Positions 33,648 to 41,417 of a stretch of DNA of 64,000 bases are shown here, in pieces. The position numbers were made by a program, and so were the translations under genes. Location: NCBI RefSeq assembly GCF_000513935.1, contig NZ_KI911327.1, positions 65,870 through 129,869 of the forward strand, in the 5' to 3' direction. The notes under the pieces were generated by a model. The model saw nothing but the letters and a program-made list of their open reading frames with translations, was not told the origin of the DNA and made no database searches. The stretch's first letter is position 1, and every line of letters begins with the position of its first letter. This DNA is from Mesorhizobium sp. WSM3626. Its GTDB lineage: Bacteria; Pseudomonadota; Alphaproteobacteria; Rhizobiales; Rhizobiaceae.

Positions 33648-34315
33648 CTGGTAAGCGCACCATTGCTGTCATGCAGCCGTATTTCTTCCCCTATCTGGGC
33701 TATTTTCGCCTTTTAGCGGCTTGCGACATCTTCGTCGTTTTCGACGATGTCCAGTTCCCACGCAGAGGGCGCGTACATCGTTGCGAAATGTCGCCGGGTC
33801 GCTGGCTGACATTGCCGCTCGCGCCCATGCCATTCGTAACATTGATAAAGAATCTGCGGTGGGCGAGCGACGCTCGATCCACTCTCGACAAGCGCCTTGC
33901 CGTATTCGGACTGCCGGGCCAAGCGACTACACCGGCCTCTGAGCGGATCAGCCGCCATCTCACCGGGCCGCTTGGCGACGTCACCGACTATCTCGAAGAA
34001 GGTCTTCGGCTAGCAGCCGATGCGCTTGAACTCGAACCTGAGATCTTGCGCAGTTCGAGCATAGACATCGACCCTGCTCTGCGAGGACAGGAGCGCGTCA
34101 TCAGCATCGTGCAGGCACTTGGCGGCCAGCGCTACATCAACGCTCCCGGCGGCCACGGCCTCTATATGGCCGAGGCCTTCCGGCGGGTGGGCGTCGATTT
34201 GCAATTTCTTGAGCCTTATGCAGGGCGGTTCCCCCACACTCTGCCTGCCTTGTTTGGCAATGACCTCACCGACCTTCGCGACGATGTCCGAAGTACTTGC
34301 CTCTGGACCCCGTGA
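33644..34315 (+). CDS. WbqC-family protein
   Basis: This 223-residue protein starts with a GTG at 33644 that overlaps the previous stop (GTGA). WbqC-family features are visible: IAVMQPYFFPYLGYFRLLAA, FVVFDDVQFPRRGRVHR, INAPGGHGLYMAEAFRRVGV and FLEPYAGRFP. The family occurs in O-antigen and other glycan clusters, often beside DegT aminotransferases, but its biochemical activity is not something I can state with certainty. It is the last gene of the rightward arm and converges on the DEAD-box helicase. Confidence 0.82.
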   Translation: MTGKRTIAVMQPYFFPYLGYFRLLAACDIFVVFDDVQFPRRGRVHRCEMSPGRWLTLPLAPMPFVTLIKNLRWASDARSTLDKRLAVFGLPGQATTPASERISRHLTGPLGDVTDYLEEGLRLAADALELEPEILRSSSIDIDPALRGQERVISIVQALGGQRYINAPGGHGLYMAEAFRRVGVDLQFLEPYAGRFPHTLPALFGNDLTDLRDDVRSTCLWTP

Positions 34316-34351
34316 CCGGATCGTTCGGCAGCTATTTCCCGGCCGCGCCGG

Positions 34352-35989
34352 TCAGACCTTGGCGACAATGCGCATGAAGGCCGGCATGTCGTCGCCGAAG
34401 CCGACTGTGGTATCGTTGTCTTCCTGATGGTGGCGGGCAGGGCGGTTGTTACTGCGCTGCGGCCTGGTGTCACCACGCTCAGGTGCGCGCGGCTCATTGC
34501 GGTCGGATGATTTGCGTTCGGTGTTTTCCGAACGGATTGCATCCTTGCGCGCGCGCCGTTCGACGTTATCGGTCGTCTCGGCCACATCGGGCTGCGGTTG
34601 AGCAACCGCGGTCGCGGCATCTTCCTCGCTGTGTCTGCCGCGACGCTCGCCGCCCTTCTTGCGCCCGCCCCTGTCGCTGCGGTCCTCGTCCTTGCGGCCG
34701 GCGCGGCGCGGCGCGCCTTTGCCGCGGCGCGGAGCATCGTCCTCGCCTTCGCTGGCAACCACCGTCGACAGGTCGCCGTCATGCCATTCGATCTTGGTAC
34801 CGATCAGCCGTTCGATGGCGTCGATATATTTGGTGTCGGACTTGGTCGCGATGGTGAAGGACTTGCCTGAGCGCCCGGCGCGGCCTGTGCGGCCGATGCG
34901 GTGGACATAGTCCTCGGCATGGATCGGCACGTCGTAGTTGAAGACATGGCTGACATCGGGAATGTCGAGGCCGCGCGCGGCGACATCCGAGGCGACGAGA
35001 TAGCGCAGCTTGCCGTCGCGGAAATTGGCCAGCATCTGCATGCGCGCGCGCTGGTCCATATCGCCATGCAGCGCACCGGCGTCGAAGTCATATTTCAGCA
35101 GCGAGCGGAACAGCTCCGAAACCTCGATCTTGCGATTGCAGAAGATGATCGCGTTCTTCAGCTCCGCGTCCTCGGCCTTGATCAGGTTGCGCAGCGTTTC
35201 GCGCTTGTCCCAAGGCTTCGAGCCCGATTTGACCAGCCGCTGGGTGATGTTGGTAGCCGCCGACGCGGCCTTGGAGACCTCGACGCGCACCGGCGCATGC
35301 AGGAATTTTTCCGTCAGCTTGGTGATCTCTGGCGGCATGGTCGCCGAGAAGAACAGCGTCTGCCGGGTGAACGGGATCATCTCGCAGATACGCTCGATGT
35401 CGGGAATGAAACCCATGTCGAGCATGCGGTCGGCCTCGTCTATGACCAGGATCTCGACACCGTTGAGCAGCAGCTTGCCGCGCTCGCGGTGGTCGAGCAG
35501 ACGGCCTGGCGTAGCGATCAGCACGTCGGCGCCGCGCTCCAGCTTCTTGTCCTGCTCGTCAAACGACACGCCGCCGATCAGCAGCGCGATGTTGAGCTTG
35601 TGGTTCTTGCCGTATTTGACGAAGTTCTCTTCGACCTGCGCGGCAAGCTCACGCGTCGGCTCCAGGATCAGCGTGCGCGGCATGCGGGCGCGGGCGCGGC
35701 CCTTTTCGAGCCGGGTCAGCATCGGCAGTACGAAGGAGGCGGTCTTGCCGGTGCCGGTCTGGGCAATGCCCAGCACGTCCTTGCCGAGCAAGGCGTGCGG
35801 GATCGCGCCAGCCTGGATCGGCGTCGGCTGGGTGTAGCCGGCATCGGTGACTGCGGAAAGCACCTTCGGCGATAGGCCGAGGTCTGAAAAGGTCAACGCT
35901 TCTTGAGCGATCGTCGTGTCTGAGGACAAGTGTTGCTGTCTTTGGCTGGTTCGGGGAAGCGCAACGTCATTCGTCGCGGCAAGCGCCAC
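34352..35989 (-). CDS. DEAD-box RNA helicase
   Basis: This helicase of up to 545 residues has all core motifs: Q motif region (FSDLGLSPKVLSAV, GYTQPTPIQAGAIP), motif I AQTGTGKTASF, PTRELAAQV, VLIATPGRLLD, motif II DEAD in VIDEADRMLDMG, SAT in FFSATMPPEI, ARGLDIPDV and HRIGRTGRAG. The C-terminal 130 residues are basic and Arg/Asp/Glu-rich (RhlE-like tail) and probably bind RNA. The first start is GTG at 35987-35989; a TTG at 35929-35931 (LSSDTTIAQEALTFSD) gives a more compact N-terminus and may be the real start. It likely acts in ribosome assembly or mRNA decay. Confidence 0.92.
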   Translation of the reverse strand: MALAATNDVALPRTSQRQQHLSSDTTIAQEALTFSDLGLSPKVLSAVTDAGYTQPTPIQAGAIPHALLGKDVLGIAQTGTGKTASFVLPMLTRLEKGRARARMPRTLILEPTRELAAQVEENFVKYGKNHKLNIALLIGGVSFDEQDKKLERGADVLIATPGRLLDHRERGKLLLNGVEILVIDEADRMLDMGFIPDIERICEMIPFTRQTLFFSATMPPEITKLTEKFLHAPVRVEVSKAASAATNITQRLVKSGSKPWDKRETLRNLIKAEDAELKNAIIFCNRKIEVSELFRSLLKYDFDAGALHGDMDQRARMQMLANFRDGKLRYLVASDVAARGLDIPDVSHVFNYDVPIHAEDYVHRIGRTGRAGRSGKSFTIATKSDTKYIDAIERLIGTKIEWHDGDLSTVVASEGEDDAPRRGKGAPRRAGRKDEDRSDRGGRKKGGERRGRHSEEDAATAVAQPQPDVAETTDNVERRARKDAIRSENTERKSSDRNEPRAPERGDTRPQRSNNRPARHHQEDNDTTVGFGDDMPAFMRIVAKV

Positions 35990-36121
35990 GCGCCTGCAAG
36001 ATTGGTATTGCGATTAGGCGCAAGCCCACGATTTGTCAACAGAAACGGGCAGGATTGGCGCGATTGTGAAGTTGTAACCTTAATCGCGATGCTTAATCCG
36101 GCCGCTTGTCTCTGTGCCGGC

Positions 36122-36895
36122 TCAGTAGCGGAACTGTTCGGCCAGGATGCGTTCGTTCCAGGAGTGGTTGGGATCGAATAGCAAAGTCGCGGTGGCAGTC
36201 GGCGATTCCCGTACCGTGACCGAGGTCACCGCCTTGACCTCCGTGTGGTCGGCGGCTGCGTTCACCGGCCGCTTTTCCGACTCCAGAATGTCGAAGCGCA
36301 CGGTCGCCTTGTTGGAAAGCAATGCCCCGCGCCAGCGTCGCGGACGAAACGGGCTGACCGGCGTGAGAGCCAGAAGGGGCGCGTCGAGCGGAAGGATAGG
36401 GCCGTGCGCGGAAAGATTATATGCGGTCGATCCGGCCGGCGTCGCGATCATGACGCCGTCGCAGTTCAGTTCCTCGAGCCGTATCTGGTCATCGACGCTG
36501 ATGCGGATCTTGGCCGTCTGATAGGATTGACGCCACAGCGCAACTTCGTTGATCGCCAGCGCCGTGACTTGTTCGCCATCCGAGGTGGTTGCCAGCATCT
36601 CCAGCGGGCGGATCGTTTCGGCGACCGCGGCCGCGATGCGCTCGGTGAGTCCTCCGGACCGGTACTCATTCATCAGGAAGCCGATTGTGCCACGGTTCAT
36701 GCCGTAGACTTTTTTTCCCGTACCCATCGTGTCGCGCAAGGTCTGCAACAGGAAGCCGTCGCCACCCAGCGCCACCACGACAGTCGCCTCGGCGACCGAA
36801 CATTGGCCATAGCGCGCCGACAGGCTCTCCAGCGCCGCCTTGGCGTCTGTTGTCTCGGACGAGACGAAAGCGATGCTGTTGGCGGCTGTGCTCAT
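36122..36895 (-). CDS. nadK: NAD kinase
   Basis: This 257-residue kinase makes NADP from NAD. The GGDG motif lies in VVALGGDGFLLQTLRDT, with VYGMNRGTIGFLMN after it, NEVALWRQ (NE motif) and TPAGSTAYNLSAHGPIL. These are the standard diacylglycerol-kinase-like motifs of the family, and the length is typical of rhizobial enzymes. The ATG at 36893-36895 begins MSTAANSIAFVSSE. It lies downstream of a large gap and convergent with nothing close; rhlE-like helicase follows on the same strand. Confidence 0.94.
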   Translation of the reverse strand: MSTAANSIAFVSSETTDAKAALESLSARYGQCSVAEATVVVALGGDGFLLQTLRDTMGTGKKVYGMNRGTIGFLMNEYRSGGLTERIAAAVAETIRPLEMLATTSDGEQVTALAINEVALWRQSYQTAKIRISVDDQIRLEELNCDGVMIATPAGSTAYNLSAHGPILPLDAPLLALTPVSPFRPRRWRGALLSNKATVRFDILESEKRPVNAAADHTEVKAVTSVTVRESPTATATLLFDPNHSWNERILAEQFRY

Positions 36896-37228
36896 GGCTT
36901 CCCGATCGCGACCGATTGGCGCCGGCAGGTTCCGGCCGCCAGCGCCGGGGTAGCATGAGGCGGGCGGGTCTGCAAAGAGAGCCTCTGCCGGTTCACGAAG
37001 CGACGGTGCGGCGGTGCCGCCGCACAGGGCGGTCGCGGTTGATGTCGTGGCGCGACCGAATGTGATGGTTAAGGCCAGGCTTAAGGTCTCGTAAAGCCGG
37101 ACCGATCATGTTAGCCGGCATGGGTGGCGTGGGGCGCCCGCAGCATCTACCTTATCCTTCGGGACGCAAAGGACGCTGCGGCACGTTAGATTTGTGCGCG
37201 TGATCCCGCGGATCCTGATGCCGGGGAC

Positions 37229-37420
37229 ATGCGCCAGCTAGACGAGGCCGACATATTGCCGGTAGCACGCCTGATCATCGTCTTTGTCATGTTGGGAAGT
37301 TTCGCGCTTGTCTTCGCCGAACTGGTGCGCCAGTCGGAACAAATGAGCGCCAGACCGGTCCCCACGGCCTCACGCTGCGGTGATGCCGCCGGAATGCCTT
37401 GCCCGCAAAGAGCGCTGTAG
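37229..37420 (+). CDS. Possible small single-pass membrane protein (63 aa)
   Basis: A short frame starting ATG at 37229 encodes MRQLDEADILPVARLIIVFV and continues through MLGSFALVFAELVR, one clear hydrophobic helix with charged ends, at residues 11-32. The last 25 residues are polar with two cysteines. No good ribosome site precedes it. The helix looks like a real transmembrane segment, but chance cannot be ruled out. Confidence 0.35.
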   Translation: MRQLDEADILPVARLIIVFVMLGSFALVFAELVRQSEQMSARPVPTASRCGDAAGMPCPQRAL

Positions 37421-37799
37421 GCCGCCAAAATAGGCTCATCGATCCCGCACCGAGTCTCGCCGGCGCCCGGCGCTTGCCGCTCATCCGACGGCGTGAGGCA
37501 GGACAAGGTCGATCGTTGCAACTGCGGCGTCGATAAAAGCACCGATGGAAAGGCTTCGGATCTGAAATGGATCCCGTTTCCCTTGCCCTGGGAAACGAAC
37601 GCTGCGCCGCATTGACCGGCAGAGTTCTGGGTTGTGAGGGCGGCCGATCGCCTGGTGCACATCAAGTTTGTCGTCCTGCCGACAGAAGCGGCTGAAGGCT
37701 CCCGCCCGCGTTCTTCGCTTTTCACGCGAGCCGAAAGTGCCAGGGAGCGGGCAGGAGAAATCGTCACTTCGGTATCGTTGTCTACGAAAAATTCAGCTC

Positions 37800-37827
37800 T
37801 TGAGTTTAGTTTGAAATCTGATACAAC
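37800..37827 (+). promoter_or_regulatory. Candidate promoter for the DUF2569 gene
   Basis: TTGAGT (37800-37805) and TACAAC (37822-37827), 16 bases apart, lie in an AT-rich stretch unlike the surroundings, 33 bases before the start of the DUF2569 gene. The -10 box is only a partial match. Confidence 0.35.
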
Positions 37828-37845
37828 TTAAAAGGGTATGAAAAA

Positions 37846-37854
37846 GGGGGGGGG
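37846..37854 (+). repeat. Nine-G homopolymer in the ribosome-binding region
   Basis: Nine consecutive G residues occupy the Shine-Dalgarno position five bases before the ATG at 37860. Length changes in such a run would alter ribosome-site spacing and could tune translation. Confidence 0.85.
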
Positions 37855-37859
37855 AATAA

Positions 37860-38429
37860 ATGGGGACGTTTTCCATCTGGCATTGGGCGATCGTGCTGCT
37901 GCTGATCGGCGTGCCTGTTTTCTTTGCTGTTCGATCAGCCGCGAAGCCGTCACAGAATCCTGAGGCTCTTGTGGGCTTCGGTGGCTGGCTGATGCTGCTG
38001 GCGATCGGTCAGACGTTGTCACCGCTGCGCACGATCGCCGACTTCGCCAATTCGGCCGACGGCTACCGGCAACTCATGACTCTCCCAAATGGGCCGCTGG
38101 CGGTGTATGGGGAGGTTGCCCTCAATCTCGCATTTCTGGCGCTTCAACTGGTTGTGCTGGTTTCGATGCTGCGGCGAAGCCGCCGGTTCCCGCAATTGTT
38201 TCTGCTTCAGTGCCTTGCGATCCCTGTCGTTTTTGTCCTGGATACGATCTGGACTTCGTCAGTTCTGGGCGTTCCGGTGAACCAGGTGCTCGCAGGCAAT
38301 GCGCTGGTGGCACCCCTGGCGTCTTTTGTGGGGGTCGGCATCTGGGCTGCTTATGTCTACAAATCTGTGAGGGTGAGGAATACGTTCACCAGGACGAACG
38401 TGTCGGCCCAAATCGCGAGCGCCTCATAG
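37860..38429 (+). CDS. DUF2569-family membrane protein
   Basis: This 189-residue inner-membrane protein has four predicted membrane helices: about 8-26 (WAIVLLLIGVPVFFAVR), 40-58 (GGWLMLLAIGQTLSPLRTI), 83-104 (LNLAFLALQLVVLVSML) and 115-165. The GFGGWLMLLAIGQTLSPLR segment is the DUF2569 signature. Function of the family is unknown. The poly-G ribosome site and the weak AT-rich promoter upstream are unusual. The tRNA-Thr gene lies beyond its 3' end on the other strand. Confidence 0.78.
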   Translation: MGTFSIWHWAIVLLLIGVPVFFAVRSAAKPSQNPEALVGFGGWLMLLAIGQTLSPLRTIADFANSADGYRQLMTLPNGPLAVYGEVALNLAFLALQLVVLVSMLRRSRRFPQLFLLQCLAIPVVFVLDTIWTSSVLGVPVNQVLAGNALVAPLASFVGVGIWAAYVYKSVRVRNTFTRTNVSAQIASAS

Positions 38430-38527
38430 AGAGTGGCGGCGCTCGTAATCGCTCTACACCGGGGTTTCGGAGGACTGCGTCTAAGGGCTTGGGGTGGACC
38501 GCCACCCGGAGCTCGAAGAGCGAATGG

Positions 38528-38603
38528 TGGTGCCCCCGGACGGAATCGAACCGCCGACCTTCGGTTTACAAAACCGCTGCTCTACCAGCTGAGCTACAAG
38601 GGC
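38528..38603 (-). tRNA. tRNA-Thr, anticodon TGT
   Basis: On the minus strand the 76-base sequence, CCA included, folds as a cloverleaf: acceptor GCCCTTG/CGGGGGC, D arm GCTCAGCTGGTAGAGC, anticodon loop TTTGTAA with anticodon TGT, and T arm GGCGG TTCGATT CCGTC. It reads ACN codons for threonine. The first base pair of the anticodon stem is a G-A mismatch. It lies alone between the DUF2569 gene and a small membrane ORF. Confidence 0.93.
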
Positions 38604-38754
38604 ACGGCGCTCCGGTTAGCATATTTGTTGCGCCAGTAAAGACAAAACTCCATTTTTGGCCCCGTCGTGGTGGATGATGCCATGGCCCGCGCTGAAATCC
38701 GCAAACGCGCTTCCTACATGAGGATGAGGATGCAATCGCTCGGGCGAGGCTCGC

Positions 38755-38925
38755 ATGGTCAGATTTGTCATCATTCTCCCCATCATCTTCGTCAGTTGGA
38801 TGCTGCTGGTGAAGCTCATCAGCGATGTGAAGAAGGCCAATGTCGACTGGACGGGCGTCACCACGATCATCGGTTTCATCGCGCTTGCCTTCTGGCTTCG
38901 CCATATCACCGGCATGGGCTGGTGA
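38755..38925 (+). CDS. Small hypothetical membrane protein (56 aa)
   Basis: An ATG at 38755 opens a 56-residue frame: MVRFVIILPIIFVSWMLLVK, then LISDVKKANVDWTGVTT and IIGFIALAFWLRHITGMGW. Two hydrophobic helices flank a short polar loop, a convincing two-pass membrane miniprotein. Third-codon bias fits coding sequence. It is followed directly by the heptamer repeat region. Confidence 0.65.
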   Translation: MVRFVIILPIIFVSWMLLVKLISDVKKANVDWTGVTTIIGFIALAFWLRHITGMGW

Positions 38926-38929
38926 GAGA

Positions 38930-39016
38930 GTGAGTAGTGAGTAGTCGGTAGTGAGCGGTCCGGCGTGGTTTCATTTCACTACTCACTACTCACTACTCAC
39001 TACTCACTACTCACCC
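38930..39016. repeat. Heptamer tandem repeats in inverted arms
   Basis: The left arm (about 38931-38956) repeats a GAGTAGT-like 7-mer and the right arm (38977-39016) carries five copies of CACTACT. The arms are complementary and separated by about 20 bases, so the segment can fold into a long hairpin. It lies just after the small membrane ORF and could terminate its transcript or be a slipping microsatellite. Confidence 0.8.
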
Positions 39017-39125
39017 ACCATCCCCCCCCAAAAAATCTCCAGACCTGTCGAACCTTTTGCCGGCCCGCGCCGACTGAGGTTCAGGGGCGAATGGTCGCCT
39101 CGATCAAAGGATCCAGGAGATCACT

Positions 39126-39350
39126 ATGCTTAAGCGCAGTTTCGTTTCCGGCCTCGTCGCCATCGTCGTTGCAACCGGCGCGCTCGCCGGCACCGTCCAG
39201 TCTTCGTCGGCTCATGGCATGCATCACCACCATCATCATTTCGACGACTACCTCTACTACCAGGATTACCCGGACTACCCGGATTACTGGTGGGTCTATG
39301 GCCATCATCATCACCGTCATCACCACCACCACCGCATCATCATCTACTGA
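39126..39350 (+). CDS. Small secreted histidine- and tyrosine-rich protein
   Basis: This 74-residue protein has a signal peptide (MLKRSFVSGLVAIVVATGAL, cut near SSAHG). The mature 40 residues consist of His runs (HHHHHH near 33-38, HHHHRHHHHH near the end) around a Tyr/Asp/Trp segment YYQDYPDYPDYWW. His clusters suggest metal binding, for example copper, zinc or nickel, in the periplasm; this is inference. The signal peptide and upstream DNA closely match those of the gene at 39638. An intrinsic terminator follows. Confidence 0.75.
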   Translation: MLKRSFVSGLVAIVVATGALAGTVQSSSAHGMHHHHHHFDDYLYYQDYPDYPDYWWVYGHHHHRHHHHHRIIIY

Positions 39351-39388
39351 GCGCAGCCTGACGGCGTGATTGAAGGAACCAGTCCAGG

Positions 39389-39414
39389 AAAGGGCGGCTT
39401 CGGCCGCCCTTTTT
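39389..39414 (+). terminator. Intrinsic terminator after the His-rich gene
   Basis: The stem AAAGGGCGGC / GCCGCCCTTT has the stable tetraloop TTCG and is followed by further T. It lies 39 bases after the stop of the His-rich gene. Confidence 0.92.
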
Positions 39415-39637
39415 GCATCGATCTGTCGCCGTCACGGCCGATGACGCGATTGGGCGCAAGGTGCCTGAAGCGCCGGAATCTGGATGATCAACGCCGGCGG
39501 GGCCGCCGCGCCTTCAGGCAGCGGATCCCAGCTTCCTCGAAAAAAAATCAAACCCCGTCGAACCTTTTTCAATGCCGCGGCGACAGATGATCAAGAGGCG
39601 GATGGATCGCCTCGGTCAACGAAGCAAGGAGATCATC

Positions 39638-39943
39638 ATGTTCAAGCGCACATTCATTTCCGGCCTCATCGCCACCACCGTCGCCGCCACCGCTTTGGTC
39701 GGCACCGTCCAGCCATCGGCGGCTCACTCGCATCACCACGACCTCGGCATCGGCATCGCCGCCGGCGTTGGCGGTTTCGTCCTCGGCAGCCTGCTTGCCC
39801 AGCAGCAACCGCGCACGGTCTACGTCGACGAAGATGGCGGTTCCTGGCACGTCCGCCGCTGCTTCGCGCGTTACGCGAGCTACGACCCGGATTCCGATAC
39901 CTATATCGGCCATGACGGCTATAGCCACTACTGCCGACTCTGA
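39638..39943 (+). CDS. BA14K-like small secreted protein
   Basis: This 101-residue protein has a signal peptide (MFKRTFISGLIATTVAATAL, cut near PSAAH), a His cluster (HSHHHD), a Gly-rich hydrophobic segment (IGIAAGVGGFVLGSLLA) and a C-terminal BA14K motif: HVRRCFARYASYDPDSDTYI, then GHDGYSHYCRL. BA14K proteins are lectin-like surface antigens of Brucella and relatives. The two cysteines could pair. The leader matches that of the His-rich gene at 39126, pointing to duplication. Confidence 0.82.
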   Translation: MFKRTFISGLIATTVAATALVGTVQPSAAHSHHHDLGIGIAAGVGGFVLGSLLAQQQPRTVYVDEDGGSWHVRRCFARYASYDPDSDTYIGHDGYSHYCRL

Positions 39944-39962
39944 GGGGAGGCGGACGACAGGA

Positions 39963-39989
39963 AAGAGGGGTTGCGAGGCAGCCCCTCTT
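39963..39989 (+). terminator. Hairpin terminator after the BA14K-like gene
   Basis: A 12-bp stem (AAGAGGGGTTGC with GCAGCCCCTCTT, one G-T pair) and GAG loop starts 19 bases after the stop. The following tract is T-poor, so termination may be partial or serve the convergent gene. Confidence 0.65.
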
Positions 39990-40010
39990 CGTCGTTTGAA
40001 GATCGCCTTC

Positions 40011-40439
40011 CTAGAGGTGCGTCTTCGGGTCGAGGATCGGCAAACCGGCCACACGGCAGATGCCGCCAATTTCAAGCCGGGCAGCCTCCGTATCGTCGCC
40101 CATCGCGACCAGTTCAAAGCTGCTTGCGGCTTGCGGATAGACCTTGGCGATGAATGGCTTGTCGCCGCCATCGACGCCAGGCGAGGTCTTGGCGTTGACG
40201 GCACCGCAGACCACGATCTCCTGGCGGCCGTCCAGCGTTCGCTCGCCGGCGAGCATGGTCCCGAATCTGGCGGAGGCCGAATCCAGCAGGCGCTGGCGCA
40301 TACCGGTCGTGATGATCTCTTCCAGCGCGAGTGAGATCGGGATGGGATTGACCCGCTGGCCGCCGGTATCGGGTCGTGGCGTCGTCGCCACGCATCCGCA
40401 AAGCGAAGCGGCAAGCAGAAGCTGAACTATTTTCCTCAT
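40011..40439 (-). CDS. Hypothetical lipoprotein
   Basis: This 142-residue protein has a signal peptide ending in a lipobox-like LLLAASLCGC (lipid at the second Cys, near residue 16). The mature part includes PIPISLALEEIITTGMRQRL, TLDGRQEIVVCGAVNAKTS, PFIAKVYPQAASSFELVAMG and EIGGICRVAGLPILD. No family is recognised. The start chosen is ATG at 40437-40439, where the signal peptide begins. Confidence 0.65.
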   Translation of the reverse strand: MRKIVQLLLAASLCGCVATTPRPDTGGQRVNPIPISLALEEIITTGMRQRLLDSASARFGTMLAGERTLDGRQEIVVCGAVNAKTSPGVDGGDKPFIAKVYPQAASSFELVAMGDDTEAARLEIGGICRVAGLPILDPKTHL

Positions 40440-40546
40440 TCGCGCCCTGTCGCATGCATTCGGGCGCCACGGCAAGACGGCCAATTTTATTCAGCGCGCG
40501 CCATGTCGGACATGCAGCTCCAAACACCTTGCCATGCGCTTGGTGA

Positions 40547-41368
40547 TCAACTGACCGCCACGCCGCCTATCATCCTGGTCACCTGGATCGCGGCGTCGCG
40601 CACGAGCGGGCCGATCTCGGCCAGTCGGTCGGGCGTGACCCGTACCGTCGGTCCGGAAACGGAAACGCCGCCGATCGGTTCGCCATACTCGTTGAAGATG
40701 GCGGCGGCGACGCAACGCATGCCGGGGTGGCGCTCCTCGTCGTCAACCGACCAGCCGCGATGCTTGGTGGCCGCCAGATCATGGGCGAGGGCGGAGATGT
40801 CGGAAAGGGTCTTGTCCGTATAGCGCTGCAGGCCCGCCTTGCGCAGGATGGCTCCGACGCGCTCCGGTTCGAGATGCGCCAGCACCGCCTTGCCGATGCC
40901 CGAGGCATGGAAGGGACTGCGCGTGCCCGGCCGGAAGAAGGCGCGGATCGCCTGATGCGTCTCGACCTGGCTGACGAAGACCACGCAGTCGTCCTCGGCG
41001 ACGCCGAGATTGGCGGTCTCGCCGGTCTTCTCCATCAGTTCCTGCATGACGATGCGGGCACGGTCCACAAGCTTGCGGCGGCGCAGGAACGCCGCGCCCA
41101 TGCGGTAGGTCTCGACACCGATCGACCAGAGCTGGTCTGACGTGTCGAACTCGACCATGCCGTGGTTTTCGAGCGTCGTCAGCATGCGGTAGGCGGTGGA
41201 GGCGGCGAGCCCGCTTTGGGCCGATATCTCGCTCAGCGACAGGCCGCTGCCTTCCGCGACAATGGCCAGAATGCGCAAGGCACGGTCGAGCGACTGCACC
41301 GAGGCAGCTTCGGCCGGACCATTGAAGGAGCGCGGGCGCCCGCGCTGACGTTTTTCGCTGGTTTCCAT
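40547..41368 (-). CDS. IclR-family transcriptional regulator
   Basis: This 273-residue regulator has an N-terminal winged helix (SVQSLDRALRILAIVAEGSG, LSLSEISAQSGLAASTAYRM) and a C-terminal effector-binding domain with GKAVLAHLEPE, WSVDDEERHPGMRCVAAAIF and EPIGGVSVSGP. It is divergent from gcl, across 207 AT-rich bases, and is therefore likely to control the glyoxylate genes; AllR of E. coli, a glyoxylate-sensing IclR, is the known parallel. The ATG at 41366-41368 was chosen over starts further upstream. Confidence 0.9.
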   Translation of the reverse strand: METSEKRQRGRPRSFNGPAEAASVQSLDRALRILAIVAEGSGLSLSEISAQSGLAASTAYRMLTTLENHGMVEFDTSDQLWSIGVETYRMGAAFLRRRKLVDRARIVMQELMEKTGETANLGVAEDDCVVFVSQVETHQAIRAFFRPGTRSPFHASGIGKAVLAHLEPERVGAILRKAGLQRYTDKTLSDISALAHDLAATKHRGWSVDDEERHPGMRCVAAAIFNEYGEPIGGVSVSGPTVRVTPDRLAEIGPLVRDAAIQVTRMIGGVAVS

Positions 41369-41404
41369 GGTCGGCATTCTCGGCCGTTTCTTCCAAGATG
41401 CAAT

Positions 41405-41417
41405 GAAAAAGTTTTTC
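41405..41417. promoter_or_regulatory. Candidate operator between the IclR gene and gcl
   Basis: GAAAAAGTTTTTC is a perfect palindrome in the AT-rich divergent promoter region. Related but imperfect CTGGAAAA and TTTTCTCG elements occur at about 41439-41515. They are possible binding sites for the IclR protein; nothing here proves it. Confidence 0.35.

Larger units (their letters stand above)
36896..37859. other. 964-base low-content region
   Basis: No convincing full-size gene occurs here. It includes one possible small membrane protein (37229-37420) and, at the right end, an AT-rich promoter and poly-G tract before the DUF2569 gene. A 193-residue open frame on the minus strand (37186-37767) is Ser/Arg/Ala-rich and looks like noise. 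No RNA gene or repeat was seen in the rest. Confidence 0.45.

Noticed and set aside
37186..37767. 193-residue frame on the minus strand
   Set aside because: Ser/Arg/Ala-rich, low-complexity, and without a ribosome site; it overlaps the more plausible small membrane frame on the other strand.
38930..39016. Heptamer repeats as a CRISPR array
   Set aside because: Units are 7 bases with no spacers and no cas genes nearby. It is a microsatellite hairpin, not CRISPR.
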